Positions 35,703-44,754 are shown, counted from the stretch's first letter. The stretch is 64,000 bases of DNA from Algivirga pacifica (GCF_039543525.1 NZ_BAABJX010000020.1:271284-335283); one strand, 5' to 3'. Notes: a model not told the origin generated them from the letters alone. Translations and numbers: made by a program.

Positions 35703-37226
35703 CTACTTCCGCTTATAAAGCGAAAACAGATCTTTCCTTCTATCCTTCAAGTTTCGGACGCTTCCGTGCTGATTCAACTCTGTAAGCAAGTCGATATCTA
35801 CATCTGCAATCAGGATCATCTCTGTATTCGGAGTGGTTTGGGCTTTTACGCCATCAAACGGGAAAGCAAAGTCACAAGGCGTCAATACCATGGACTGAGC
35901 ATACTGAATATCCATATTGTGTACTTTTGGCAAGTTCCCCACACTACCAGCAATAGCCACATAGCACTCATTTTCGATCGCTCTAGCTTGTGCGCACAAC
36001 CTCACTCTGGAATAGCCATTTTGAGTATCCGTTAGGAAAGGGACAAACAAGATATCCATTCCATCATCTGCCAGAATTCTACTCAATTCCGGAAACTCTG
36101 AGTCGTAACAAATCAATACGCCAATGGTACCACAGTCTGTGTCAAATACCTCCAGTTTATTACCACCTTGAAGGCCCCAAACTTTCTCTTCATCCGGAGT
36201 TACATGCAGCTTTTCATAACGCTCTGTCGTACCGTCTCTACGACATAAATGACCGATATTATACAACCTTTCATCCACAACCTCCGGCATACTTCCGGTG
36301 ATAATATTGATATTGTACGACACTGCCAGTTCAGAAAAACGTTGTTTGATCTCTTTGGTATATTTTGCCAGCTCTCGTATAGCTTCCGGCTCACTCAAGT
36401 GATTATAAGCGGCCATCAATGGGGCATTGAAGTACTCCGGAAACAACGCAAAGTCTGCCCGATAGCTCGATAAGGAATCAATAAAATACTCCGCCTGTTC
36501 CATCACTTCGTCCAAATTACTGTAAGGACGCATTTGCCACTGTACCAATCCTAAACGCACAACAGTCTTATTCGTTTGTGCTTCATTGGAAGGCTCTTCG
36601 TAATAGATATTATCCCACTCCAACAATACCGCAAACTCGTTGGAATCCTTATCTCCTTCCAAATATCTTCTTAGGATACGGGAAGGATGAAAATCATTGG
36701 ACATCTGAAAATCCAATACAGGATCATGAATCTCTTTACGCTTGACTTTCTCCAGATATTGTTTTGGAGTCAAATCCTCAGAATATTTGTGATAATTAGG
36801 AATACGTCCCCCAAAGGCAATACTTCTCAGGTTTAGTTTTTCACAAAGCTCCTTACGGTACTCATATAGACGTCTTCCCAAACGCATCCCACGATACTCC
36901 GGTACTACAAAAACATCAATGCCATAAAGTACATCCCCTTCATCGGAGTGGGTATTAAAAGTATAATTTCCGGTAATCTGCTCGTAGGTATGCTGGCGGT
37001 CACATTGAGAGGCTTTCACAATGATAGACAAGGCACATCCTGCCAGTTTGCCATTTACCTTGATCACGACCTGTCCTTCCGGAAATTTTTTAATAAGGCT
37101 TTTTATTTGATGCTTCTCCCAATAAGGATCTGGCATATCGGCATACATCTCTTGCATGGCCTCTTTCAGCTCTTCATAATCTTCCATCTGAAGATAATGC
37201 AGCTCTAAGTTCTCTATATCTTGCAT
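35703..37226 (-). CDS. GNAT acetyltransferase fused to a nitrilase-family amidase
   Basis: A 507-residue fusion. Residues about 1-210: GNAT domain with acetyl-CoA motif VVPEYRGMRLGRRLYEYRK. Residues about 225-505: carbon-nitrogen hydrolase with the catalytic triad Glu (LFPEYFNAP), Lys (RYEKLHVTPDE) and Cys (GVLICYDSEFPE). The same fusion recurs across Bacteroidota. The nitrilase domain probably hydrolyses an amide, and the GNAT domain acylates the same or a related substrate; neither is known. Stand-alone gene. Confidence 0.9.
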   Translation of the reverse strand: MQDIENLELHYLQMEDYEELKEAMQEMYADMPDPYWEKHQIKSLIKKFPEGQVVIKVNGKLAGCALSIIVKASQCDRQHTYEQITGNYTFNTHSDEGDVLYGIDVFVVPEYRGMRLGRRLYEYRKELCEKLNLRSIAFGGRIPNYHKYSEDLTPKQYLEKVKRKEIHDPVLDFQMSNDFHPSRILRRYLEGDKDSNEFAVLLEWDNIYYEEPSNEAQTNKTVVRLGLVQWQMRPYSNLDEVMEQAEYFIDSLSSYRADFALFPEYFNAPLMAAYNHLSEPEAIRELAKYTKEIKQRFSELAVSYNINIITGSMPEVVDERLYNIGHLCRRDGTTERYEKLHVTPDEEKVWGLQGGNKLEVFDTDCGTIGVLICYDSEFPELSRILADDGMDILFVPFLTDTQNGYSRVRLCAQARAIENECYVAIAGSVGNLPKVHNMDIQYAQSMVLTPCDFAFPFDGVKAQTTPNTEMILIADVDIDLLTELNQHGSVRNLKDRRKDLFSLYKRK

Positions 37227-37239
37227 AGTCGTTGAACTG

Positions 37240-37310
37240 TTGACACAGCTTGCGCTGCTTATTAAATTGTTTAATTGAGTTGATTTGTTCTTTGTTAAGT
37301 ACTGGCTTCA
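37240..37310. repeat. Degraded fragment of the GTTGA palindrome family
   Basis: Contains GTTGAACTGTTGA, a CAGCTTGCGCTG mini-hairpin, and AATTGTTTAATTGAGTTGA, words shared with copies F and G, but no second arm. It lies immediately upstream of the nitrilase-GNAT start. Confidence 0.55.
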
Positions 37311-37458
37311 GTCTGACTTTCCAATATTAGATATATCCGGTTGATTTTCTCTGTTTTTTCCGGTGGATTTATTGATCTGCGTATGTTTTTTTAGGGGCGA
37401 AATTTATCGTATCCCTACAGTTTGGTCTTCGCATCCTTGCAAAAACCCGTATTTAGAC

Positions 37459-37511
37459 TGGGCGACCATGTACTATACGGAGTTGGGCGACCACATGGGG
37501 TCGCACCTACT
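37459..37511. repeat. GGGCGACC-type hairpin fragments
   Basis: Two GGGCGACCA words (37460 and 37486 region), the second opposite GGTCGC, form the same class of hairpin seen at 19.3 and 43.7 kb. Adjoins the heptad array before the helicase. Confidence 0.5.
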
Positions 37512-37568
37512 TTTTACCTATTACCTTTTCCCTATTATCTTTTACCTTTTACTTCTTACCTTTGTACC
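37512..37568. repeat. Degenerate heptad array carrying the helicase promoter
   Basis: Seven 7-nt words in unbroken register: TTTTACC, TATTACC, TTTTCCC, TATTATC, TTTTACC, TTTTACT, TCTTACC, then TTTGTACC and the ATG. The junction of the last words creates TACCTTTG (37557-37564), a full -7 TAnnTTTG match. Confidence 0.75.
37557..37564 (+). promoter_or_regulatory. -7 element TACCTTTG at the helicase start
   Basis: Ends four bases before the ATG at 37569. If used, the mRNA would be leaderless or nearly so. No TTTG at the -33 position, so support is partial. Confidence 0.4.
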
Positions 37569-38897
37569 ATGAATATTGAGAAACCATTGAGACGTGCCTA
37601 TAAACATTTAGGCATTGACGAATTAAATAAAATGCAGCTGACTGCTTTGGATGCGTCTGCTGAAGGAGAAGATGTGATGTTACTCTCTCCTACCGGATCA
37701 GGAAAAACTGTTGGTTTCCTGCTTCCACTACTCCGCAACTTGGATCCTGCCTTAGAAGGTACGGTACAAGCATTGATTATGGCTCCTTCCCGTGAGCTTG
37801 CTTTACAGATTGAGCAGGTTTGGAAAGGGATGAAGACTGGACATAAAGTAAACAGTGTCTACGGAGGACATGCTGTTGCTACTGAAATACAAAACTTCGT
37901 AGAACCTCCGGTAGTGCTGATTGGTACGCCCGGCAGATTAAAACAACACCTGATCAGAGGTAGTTTTGATCCCTCTAACATTCATACACTGGTATTGGAT
38001 GAGTTTGACAAGGCATTGGAATTCGGATTCTGGGCTGATATGGATGAAATCCTGCAGCAATTACCAGAAGATAAGCAAATCCTACTAACTTCTGCTACGG
38101 CTGCAGAAGAGTTGCCGGACTTCTTGCCACTCAAGAACCCTAAAACGTTAAGCTTCCTAAAAGAAGGGACGCCTAAAGGACTTACCCTACACGGAATCCG
38201 AACAGGTGAAGCCAATAAATTGGATGGATTGGTGCGCCTGATCAGTAGTTTTGGGCAGGATTCGGCCATTATCTTCTGTAATCACCGTGCTGCAGTAGAC
38301 CGTATTGCACAGTACTTTATCAGCAATCAACTAGCTTTTGACAGTTTTCACGGTGGTCTGGAGCAAAATGTAAGGGAGCGTACCTTGATCAAGTTCCGTA
38401 ACGGCAGTATACAGTTTTTATTAACGACTGACCTGGCGTCCAGAGGATTAGACATTCCTGAGATCAAGCATATTGTGCATTATCAACTACCGCAGACGGA
38501 AGATGCTTATATTCACCGTAACGGTCGTACCGCCCGAATGCATGCCGAAGGAAAAGCCTATCTGGTATTCAGTGAAGAGGATAAACTTCCTCCTTATATC
38601 AAAAGTCAGAATCAGATCGACTGGATCAATATTCCTGAAGAATATCCTATTCCTGAGCTGTCTGAGTGGGCCACCCTTTACTTCTCTGGAGGTAAAAAGC
38701 AAAAGATCAACAAGATGGATATCATGGGACTTTTAGGTAAAAAAGGACAGCTGGAACGTGATGAGGTAGGATTGATTGAGATACAGGACCATGCGAGCTA
38801 TGCTGCAATTAAAAGAGAGAAACTGGATGAGGTAATTGATCGCATTAAGGGGCAGAAAGTGAAGAAGATTAAACTGAAAGTAGCGGAAGCCCGATAA
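37569..38897 (+). CDS. DEAD-box RNA helicase with DEFD variant
   Basis: A 442-residue helicase core. Q-motif region KMQLTALDA, Walker A SPTGSGKT at 40-47, PSRELALQ (Ia), GTPGRL (Ib), motif II DEFD instead of DEAD in LVLDEFDKALEFG, SAT in LLTSATAAEE, and C-terminal motifs TTDLASRGLDIP (V) and HRNGRTAR (VI). It unwinds or remodels RNA in the cytoplasm, in ribosome assembly or mRNA turnover. The ATG at 37569 starts the conserved sequence; upstream in-frame codons translate the heptad array into a low-complexity leader and are rejected. Confidence 0.9.
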   Translation: MNIEKPLRRAYKHLGIDELNKMQLTALDASAEGEDVMLLSPTGSGKTVGFLLPLLRNLDPALEGTVQALIMAPSRELALQIEQVWKGMKTGHKVNSVYGGHAVATEIQNFVEPPVVLIGTPGRLKQHLIRGSFDPSNIHTLVLDEFDKALEFGFWADMDEILQQLPEDKQILLTSATAAEELPDFLPLKNPKTLSFLKEGTPKGLTLHGIRTGEANKLDGLVRLISSFGQDSAIIFCNHRAAVDRIAQYFISNQLAFDSFHGGLEQNVRERTLIKFRNGSIQFLLTTDLASRGLDIPEIKHIVHYQLPQTEDAYIHRNGRTARMHAEGKAYLVFSEEDKLPPYIKSQNQIDWINIPEEYPIPELSEWATLYFSGGKKQKINKMDIMGLLGKKGQLERDEVGLIEIQDHASYAAIKREKLDEVIDRIKGQKVKKIKLKVAEAR

Positions 38898-38941
38898 TTA
38901 ATGTTCATGTTGTTTAATTAAGCTGGATCTACGAGCAGTTT

Positions 38942-39163
38942 CAGTTGAATAAATAACTATCACACTGCTAACTAGCTTTGTTGAATCGTTGAATTTCAAT
39001 ACTTTGTATTGAGTTGAATTGAGCTTCGCTCGTTGATTCGAGTTGATATGTTGTATGAGTAGTAGTATATATTTCAATCAACAGATCAACTCAAATCAAC
39101 TCACCGAAGGTGAAATTCAACGATTCAACGATTCAACGATTCAACAAAGTTTAGCGGTAGATG
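38942..39163. repeat. Modular palindrome overlapping the peptidase stop codon (copy F)
   Basis: The left end GTTGAATAAATAACTATCAC resembles copies A and E. The left arm carries CAATACTTTGTATTG and GAGCTTCGCTC; the right arm carries CACCTTCGGTG and three extra GAATCGTT units. The right end (CTAAACTTTGTTGAATCG on the complement) includes the TAA of the isoaspartyl peptidase gene. Confidence 0.83.
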
Positions 39164-40152
39164 CTCACCTCTTGCTCTCCATTGCTTTTGCGATATCCTC
39201 GGAACATACCTGGAGAATTAAACTCCATCACTATATTTCCATCCTTGTCCAAGCCAATGATTCCGCCTGTACCTCCCAGGTCGGTTAGTTTATTCTGAAT
39301 CACATCTTCGGCAGCCTCTTCCAGGCTTTTTCCGGCATACTCCATCTGGGCGGAGATATGATGAGCTATCGCTAAACGAATAAAATACTCCCCATGCCCT
39401 GTACTGGAAATTCCACAAGTATTATTATTGGCATACGTTCCGGCTCCAATGATAGGAGAATCACCAATACGTCCAAAGCGTTTATTGGTCATACCTCCGG
39501 TAGAGGTGGCCGCTACAATATTTCCGTCCTTATCGAGTGCTACTGCTCCTACTGTTCCAAACTTGAAATTATTGTTGCCCATTGGATTTCCAAGGTTTCC
39601 TCGGGCATCCTCCTGCATTTTAGCTTTTTCCAGTTGTTTTTTTCTTCTTTCGGTGATAAAGTATTCGGGATCCACCATTTCCAAACCCTCTCCTTTTGCA
39701 AAAGTTTCTGCTCCTGAACCAGATAGCATCACATGCTTGGATTCATGCATTACCGCTCGGGCTGCTTCTATAGGACTTTTAATCGTTTTTACTCCAGCAA
39801 CCGCTCCAGCATTAAGCGTCTTCCCATCCATAATGGAAGCATCCAACTCACAATGTCCATTATTGGTTAATACGGCTCCTTTACCGGCATTAAACAAAGG
39901 GCTGTCTTCCATCACTTTAATCGCTGCAATTACAGCTTCCTCACTGCTTTTTCCTTGCTCTAGCAATGCATATCCTGTATCCATCGCCTCTTGCAACTTT
40001 TCACGATAAGCTTGCTCTTTCTCTGCTGTCATATTCTTTTTAAGAATTACCCCCGCACCTCCATGAATGACAATAGCAACTTTAGAACCTTGTGCGTACA
40101 CGCCCGTTAGCCCTAATATATAAAACAAAAGAAAAATAGATAGTTGTTTCAT
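39151..40152 (-). CDS. Isoaspartyl peptidase/L-asparaginase (Ntn hydrolase)
   Basis: A 333-residue exported plant-type asparaginase. Signal peptide LSIFLLFYILGLTGVYAQ, N-terminal VAIVIHGGAGVI, GAVAGVKTIKSPIEAAR, and the autocleavage site before Thr in KFGTVGAVALD, giving alpha and beta subunits. RIGDSPIIGAGTYAN and STGHGEYFIR complete the active site. It removes isoaspartyl residues from peptides or hydrolyses asparagine, here in the periplasm. The last codons (SIYR and stop) run into a palindromic repeat, so the native C-terminus may have been altered. Confidence 0.92.
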   Translation of the reverse strand: MKQLSIFLLFYILGLTGVYAQGSKVAIVIHGGAGVILKKNMTAEKEQAYREKLQEAMDTGYALLEQGKSSEEAVIAAIKVMEDSPLFNAGKGAVLTNNGHCELDASIMDGKTLNAGAVAGVKTIKSPIEAARAVMHESKHVMLSGSGAETFAKGEGLEMVDPEYFITERRKKQLEKAKMQEDARGNLGNPMGNNNFKFGTVGAVALDKDGNIVAATSTGGMTNKRFGRIGDSPIIGAGTYANNNTCGISSTGHGEYFIRLAIAHHISAQMEYAGKSLEEAAEDVIQNKLTDLGGTGGIIGLDKDGNIVMEFNSPGMFRGYRKSNGEQEVSIYR

Positions 40153-40335
40153 TTGAAAGTTTATTTATAAGATGTTATGCGTAAAATATAGTCGTTAAAG
40201 AGATGAACAATATATTACTTTTTCAAGATAAATATATACCCTTTATGCAGGTATCATTTTTATTATATATATTTAGCATATTTTTATACTGACTTAACTT
40301 TATGATTAGTTTTACCTTGTAACCACTTTTGCATT

Positions 40336-43300
40336 TTGTTATTTGAAAAGCATCTAAAATATTTTGTAGCCTTTTTACTTGCACTGCTTTTCTTCCAATA
40401 CTCTGCTGTTGCACAAGACTTTAACTTCATCCACTACAATCAATACAGTGGATTGCGATTCCTCACGACCAAACATATCGCCCAAGAAGAAGGAGGGCGT
40501 CTCTTGATTGGGACAGATAAAGGCTTAGTAATCTTTGACGGACTTACACTTAACCACTATACGGAAGGGCTTCCTAGCCCCTACATCAAACATATTCTTC
40601 ATCGAAAAAATGGAGAGTTTATTGCTAGTACTGACAAAGGGATTATAAAAATTAATATCAAAGATGGAGAAGCTCCTTCTTTTGAATTAATGCTAGGCCC
40701 TACACCTGTAGAAGGAGAACATCCTGGAATCAAATATCCAAAAATCCTTTATGAGGACCGTCACCATAATTTATGGACCTCTGACGATCATGGAATATTC
40801 AAATATTCTGATACAATGGGGCAATGGAGCTTTCATGCTTTTGGAAAAACAGACCAACCTATTGACTATACTCACACCGATTCTTTTAACTTTTTTGAGT
40901 TAGAGGATGGGATGTTGTATGCTGCTTCAAACCCTGGCAATGTCTATCGATATGACCTCAAGAATGATCGATTTCAAGAGGTATACCGTACCCCACGTCC
41001 CTTATCCATCAAGGATGTATTTCCCATTGATGCCCACAGTGTACTCTTGATCACAGCGGAGGAAGGTGTTCTCCTCTTTCAATACGATCCTGTAAACTCC
41101 GATTGGGAAACATACCCGATCATTCCAGATTATGACTTCACCACCATTGCTCCCTTCGGACTAGACAAATGGCTTATTGGAAGCTGGATAGAAGGGTTAT
41201 TCATTCTCCACAAAGAAGATAATCACTTCTCCTATACCAAAGTTCCCTCTCTTGGACAAGAGCATCATATCCAACAGATCACCAAACTAGGAGAGCAGTA
41301 TTGGTTGTCTACGGATAATGGAGTCCTCTTGTGCGAGCCTCACCTTTTCGTTAGTCAAGATCCTGAAAATCACGGATACTGCGAAGCCATTAGCTCACAC
41401 AATAATGGATACATGTATCATATAGAGCATACAACGCTATACCGAACCTCTATCCATGAGCGTGGAGGAAAACGAGAGATACAGGCTGATTCCCTTTTAT
41501 CTTTTAAACGAGAGGTTTCTTCCATGTGTAGTTTGGGGGACAAATTATGGATTGCATTAGATGGAGGACGTATTTACACTTATGATACCAAGGAGGAAAA
41601 GCTGTCTTTTATCCATGATTTCCATTATAACAGCAATGTAAAAAACACTTTCCTGACAACGTTTGAGGGTGCAGTCTGGGGGAATATCAAAAGCGAGCAA
41701 GTTGCCTTTAAAATTACAGACGAAGCCAACCCTACGGTTACACTTTACCAAGATGGCATCGAAAGTATTACAGGGGTTATACGAGCAATTGATGGTGAGC
41801 TTTATCTCACCGGCAATAGTAAAGATGCTTATTTGTTTCGTTTTGACACCAAACACAATCGTTTCGAAAATATTAGCCTTCCTATTGCGAACAACACCTT
41901 TCAGGAATACGTACGTCTTACAGACATCATTGCGCACCCTGAACAGGGATTACTCCTCTCAGGGCTATGGGGAGTCGCCCACCATCAAGGAGATTCCTTA
42001 AAAAGCCTGACTTCCAATAGAGAGTCCAGCCTTTTCATTCGATCACTTTGTCTGGATCAGAATAATACGTTATGGTTTGGGGATGCTGAAGGACTATCCA
42101 TGATGGATCTCTCTACTCAAGAATACATCACGTTGGGAAAAGAATCCGGACTCCCTACTAGCTTTATGAGCTATAGCCTAGTCAAGGACCCTGCCGGACA
42201 AATTTGGGGTGGTACCTCCAAGGGTATTTTTTGTATGACGGATCCTATCCCATTCATACAAACTCCTGCTGCTAAAATTCGAAAAATAGGATCCATAGAA
42301 CAATTAGGAGAAGGGCGCTACGCATTGGAAGTAGAAGAACAAAAAAGCTTATCTCTACATCTCTTGTGTAATACTTACCCATCAGCCCTGATGCGATATG
42401 AGTACCAATTACTTCCAACTGGAAAAGGAAAGTGGATCACACTCAACAATGAAGGTGCTATTCACCTGAATGGACTTCCCTTAGGGAAGCACCAAATAAT
42501 CATACGAGGCAAGCGAAAAGGGAATTACCAATGGAGTGCTCCCACTTATCTTGATATCATTGCTCACCGTCCCTGGTATAGAAGTGCTTTTACTTACGTT
42601 CTACTATTTGTAATCACTGCCTCTTTATTTTACTTAGGGTTATATTACAACCGTCGAAAAGCAATTGCTAATGCCAACTTTCTGGAAAATGAGATCAACC
42701 ATCAATTGCAATTACGCAATGAAGCGATCCATTATGCAAAAACCATACAGATGGCCAGTTTAGGTACCCCTGAGCAATTCCAGAAAAAAATAGAAAAGAA
42801 CCTTGGCTGGAAAAGCTTTATGGCCTTTCGAGCAAAGGAAATTGTAAGTGGAGACTTCTATTGGTACAAGCAACTGAAAGATAAGCATGTATTAGTTATT
42901 GCCGATTGTACGGGACATGGAGTTCCTGCAGCATTTATGTCCCTTATTTCCCTAAACATTCTGGAAAAAATTGTGACACATAAAAGTACACAACGTCCAG
43001 AACAGATCTTGAAAGATGCCCATAAGGAAATTATCAAGGCATTGCATCAGAACAATACGGATGTACAGGATGGTGTAGACTTAGGACTTTGTATTATTGA
43101 CAAAGAAGAAAATCAATTGACCTATATTGGTGCGAGAAGGCCTTTGATCTACTTCTCCCCTGGCGACCCTTCGGCAAAACTTATTCGTGCCAATGCCTGG
43201 GGTATTGGAGGTATCGCTCTGGGTGAACCTAACTTCAAGGCATTCCAGAAACCGCTGGATGAAATCGAGGCATTCTATATTTTCTCTGATGGAATTGTAG

Positions 43301-43500
43301 AGCAAACAGAACATGAAAGCGAACGTCGTTTCCAACGAAAGCGACTCATTAAACTGTTAGAAAAAAGTAGGCATATCCCTACGGAACAAATGGCTTCTAT
43401 CATCCTGAAAAACCTGGATGACTGGAAAGGCAAGCAACCTCAAGAAGATGATCTCTCTTTATTGGGCGTCATTTCTCCTTCTTATGTTCATGATGTTTAA
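40336..43500 (+). CDS. Propeller-sensor protein with SpoIIE phosphatase output
   Basis: A 1054-residue transmembrane protein: signal peptide (VAFLLALLFFQYSAVAQ), about 600 residues of two-component-regulator propeller blades (GTDKGLVIFDG, STDNGVLLCEP, GDAEGLSMMDL), a YYY-like Ig domain, one TM helix (about 755-775), coiled coil and a C-terminal PP2C-like SpoIIE domain with the metal sites SGDFYWY and ADCTGHGVPAAFMS. It likely senses an exported ligand and dephosphorylates a cytoplasmic partner such as an anti-sigma antagonist. No ATG precedes the signal peptide; TTG at 40336 is the only fitting start before an in-frame stop. The last codons (VHDV, stop) lie in a repeat. Confidence 0.88.
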   Translation: MLFEKHLKYFVAFLLALLFFQYSAVAQDFNFIHYNQYSGLRFLTTKHIAQEEGGRLLIGTDKGLVIFDGLTLNHYTEGLPSPYIKHILHRKNGEFIASTDKGIIKINIKDGEAPSFELMLGPTPVEGEHPGIKYPKILYEDRHHNLWTSDDHGIFKYSDTMGQWSFHAFGKTDQPIDYTHTDSFNFFELEDGMLYAASNPGNVYRYDLKNDRFQEVYRTPRPLSIKDVFPIDAHSVLLITAEEGVLLFQYDPVNSDWETYPIIPDYDFTTIAPFGLDKWLIGSWIEGLFILHKEDNHFSYTKVPSLGQEHHIQQITKLGEQYWLSTDNGVLLCEPHLFVSQDPENHGYCEAISSHNNGYMYHIEHTTLYRTSIHERGGKREIQADSLLSFKREVSSMCSLGDKLWIALDGGRIYTYDTKEEKLSFIHDFHYNSNVKNTFLTTFEGAVWGNIKSEQVAFKITDEANPTVTLYQDGIESITGVIRAIDGELYLTGNSKDAYLFRFDTKHNRFENISLPIANNTFQEYVRLTDIIAHPEQGLLLSGLWGVAHHQGDSLKSLTSNRESSLFIRSLCLDQNNTLWFGDAEGLSMMDLSTQEYITLGKESGLPTSFMSYSLVKDPAGQIWGGTSKGIFCMTDPIPFIQTPAAKIRKIGSIEQLGEGRYALEVEEQKSLSLHLLCNTYPSALMRYEYQLLPTGKGKWITLNNEGAIHLNGLPLGKHQIIIRGKRKGNYQWSAPTYLDIIAHRPWYRSAFTYVLLFVITASLFYLGLYYNRRKAIANANFLENEINHQLQLRNEAIHYAKTIQMASLGTPEQFQKKIEKNLGWKSFMAFRAKEIVSGDFYWYKQLKDKHVLVIADCTGHGVPAAFMSLISLNILEKIVTHKSTQRPEQILKDAHKEIIKALHQNNTDVQDGVDLGLCIIDKEENQLTYIGARRPLIYFSPGDPSAKLIRANAWGIGGIALGEPNFKAFQKPLDEIEAFYIFSDGIVEQTEHESERRFQRKRLIKLLEKSRHIPTEQMASIILKNLDDWKGKQPQEDDLSLLGVISPSYVHDV

Positions 43501-43597
43501 TTGAGCTTCGCTCGTTCATATTGTTTAGTTGTTGTTGAGGCGGCTTGCACCGCTGGTTGAGCGCTTCGCTGTTGAGATTCACCTTCGGTGAGTTGAG
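43480..43597. repeat. Single-arm hairpin array at the propeller gene end (copy G)
   Basis: GTTCATGATGTTTAATTG overlaps the last codons of the gene and matches 38902-38920 nearly exactly. Then follow GAGCTTCGCTC, a GCGGCTTGCACCGC hairpin, AGCGCTTCGCT and TTCACCTTCGGTGA, each after a TTGAG linker. No second arm. Confidence 0.75.
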
Positions 43598-43644
43598 ATT
43601 TTTATTGGGTCTCTTGGCGAGGGGTAACCACTAGATCAACTTTT

Positions 43645-43670
43645 CATTCTTCATTCTTCATTCTTCATTC
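43645..43670. repeat. CATTCTT heptad array
   Basis: Three perfect CATTCTT units plus CATTC, the same word as in the hairpins at 10.9 and 12.4 kb, with no inverted partner here. Confidence 0.85.
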
Positions 43671-43760
43671 ACTCTTCGTCGGGGCGACCACAAGAGTCGC
43701 CCTTACTGTTTATTGCTTCCTTTACTCTTCGTCGGAGCGACCACAAGAGTCGTCCTTACA
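43671..43760. repeat. Tandem pair of GGGCGACC-type hairpins
   Basis: Two copies (43671-43707 and 43724-43760) of ACTCTTCGTCGG, AGCGACCACAAGAGTCG and TCCTTAC-type sequence, about 90% identical. The second contains the TAA stop of the radical SAM gene (43756-43758). Confidence 0.85.
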
Positions 43761-44718
43761 GGAGTTTTCCCTGCCAGGTATCTCTCTCTTCCATTCGTTC
43801 TTCTACCTTCTGCTGTAACACATCCATCCGGGCATTCCCCCAATGAGGTGCGATTTTAATGCTAGGAGGCGCTTCACTAAACAATCTTTGCACCGTAATA
43901 TCAGGACGTAACCTTTCCATAAAGTCAATCACAAACTCAATGTATTCCTCCTGGTCAAATAGATGAAACTGTGTCGGGTCAGTTTTATATTGTTTAGCCA
44001 TAATGGTCCCTTTCACAATTTGTAATTGATGGAACTTGATGGTATTGATGGGTAGGCGGTTGATGTCATGTACCTGAGCTAGCATAGCTTCCCGACTTTG
44101 ATTGGGCAAACCAAAAAGCATATGTGCCCCTAGCTCAAATCCTCTTCCGGCAGCCCTATGAATCGCATCTACAGAGGTGGCAAAATCATGTCCTCGATTA
44201 ATGGTTTCTAATACGGCATCTTGGGTGGCTTCTATCCCAAACTCCAAATCAATGTAATGGGTCTTGGCGAGTTCTTGCAGATAGTCCAATTGCTCATTCG
44301 TAATACAATCTGGTCTGGTTCCTATTACCAAGCCACTAATGTCTGGATGAGCCAATGCTTCCTGGTAAATTTCTTTGATTTTTTCTAACGACCCATAAGT
44401 GTTGGAATAGCTTTGAAAATACCCGACAAACATTGCACTGCGCTTATAGCGCTTTTTTAGGAAAGTTAAGCCTTTATCTAACTGGGCTGTAATACTGTCT
44501 AGTCCCTTGGTATAGCTGGGGATAAAGCTCTCGTTATTGCAAAAAGTACACCCTCCCCACCCTAAGGAACCATCTCGGTTAGGACAGGTAAAATCTGCAG
44601 CAATAGATACTTTCTGTACCCTGCCTCCATAAGTATTCTTTAGATAAACGGATTGGGAATTATATCGCTTGGAGTGACCCCAAGCATAGGCCACTTCTTC
44701 TGTTTGTTCATGTATCAT
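43756..44718 (-). CDS. TIGR01212-family radical SAM protein (YhcC-like)
   Basis: A 320-residue radical SAM enzyme. The cluster motif is within FTCPNRDGSLGWGGCTFCNN (three Cys), as in the YhcC/TIGR01212 family; DLEFGIEATQD and FELGAHMLFGLPNQ are also conserved. Its reaction is not established; a role in nucleic-acid or cofactor modification is assumed by resemblance to Elp3/MiaB-like enzymes. The stop codon falls within a hairpin repeat, which replaces or trims the C-terminus (ends WQGKLL). A TATCTTTG -7 box precedes it. Confidence 0.9.
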   Translation of the reverse strand: MIHEQTEEVAYAWGHSKRYNSQSVYLKNTYGGRVQKVSIAADFTCPNRDGSLGWGGCTFCNNESFIPSYTKGLDSITAQLDKGLTFLKKRYKRSAMFVGYFQSYSNTYGSLEKIKEIYQEALAHPDISGLVIGTRPDCITNEQLDYLQELAKTHYIDLEFGIEATQDAVLETINRGHDFATSVDAIHRAAGRGFELGAHMLFGLPNQSREAMLAQVHDINRLPINTIKFHQLQIVKGTIMAKQYKTDPTQFHLFDQEEYIEFVIDFMERLRPDITVQRLFSEAPPSIKIAPHWGNARMDVLQQKVEERMEERDTWQGKLL

Positions 44719-44746
44719 TGCTCAATGAAGTCTGTTTTCAAGCCAG

Positions 44747-44754
44747 CAAAGATA
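44747..44754 (-). promoter_or_regulatory. -7 element TATCTTTG for the radical SAM gene
   Basis: Full TAnnTTTG match 28 bases upstream of the start codon at 44718. No clear -33 TTTG. Confidence 0.45.

Noticed and set aside
39428..40009. 193-codon plus-strand open frame over the isoaspartyl peptidase
   Set aside because: Antisense to the conserved peptidase; composition is that of a shadow frame.
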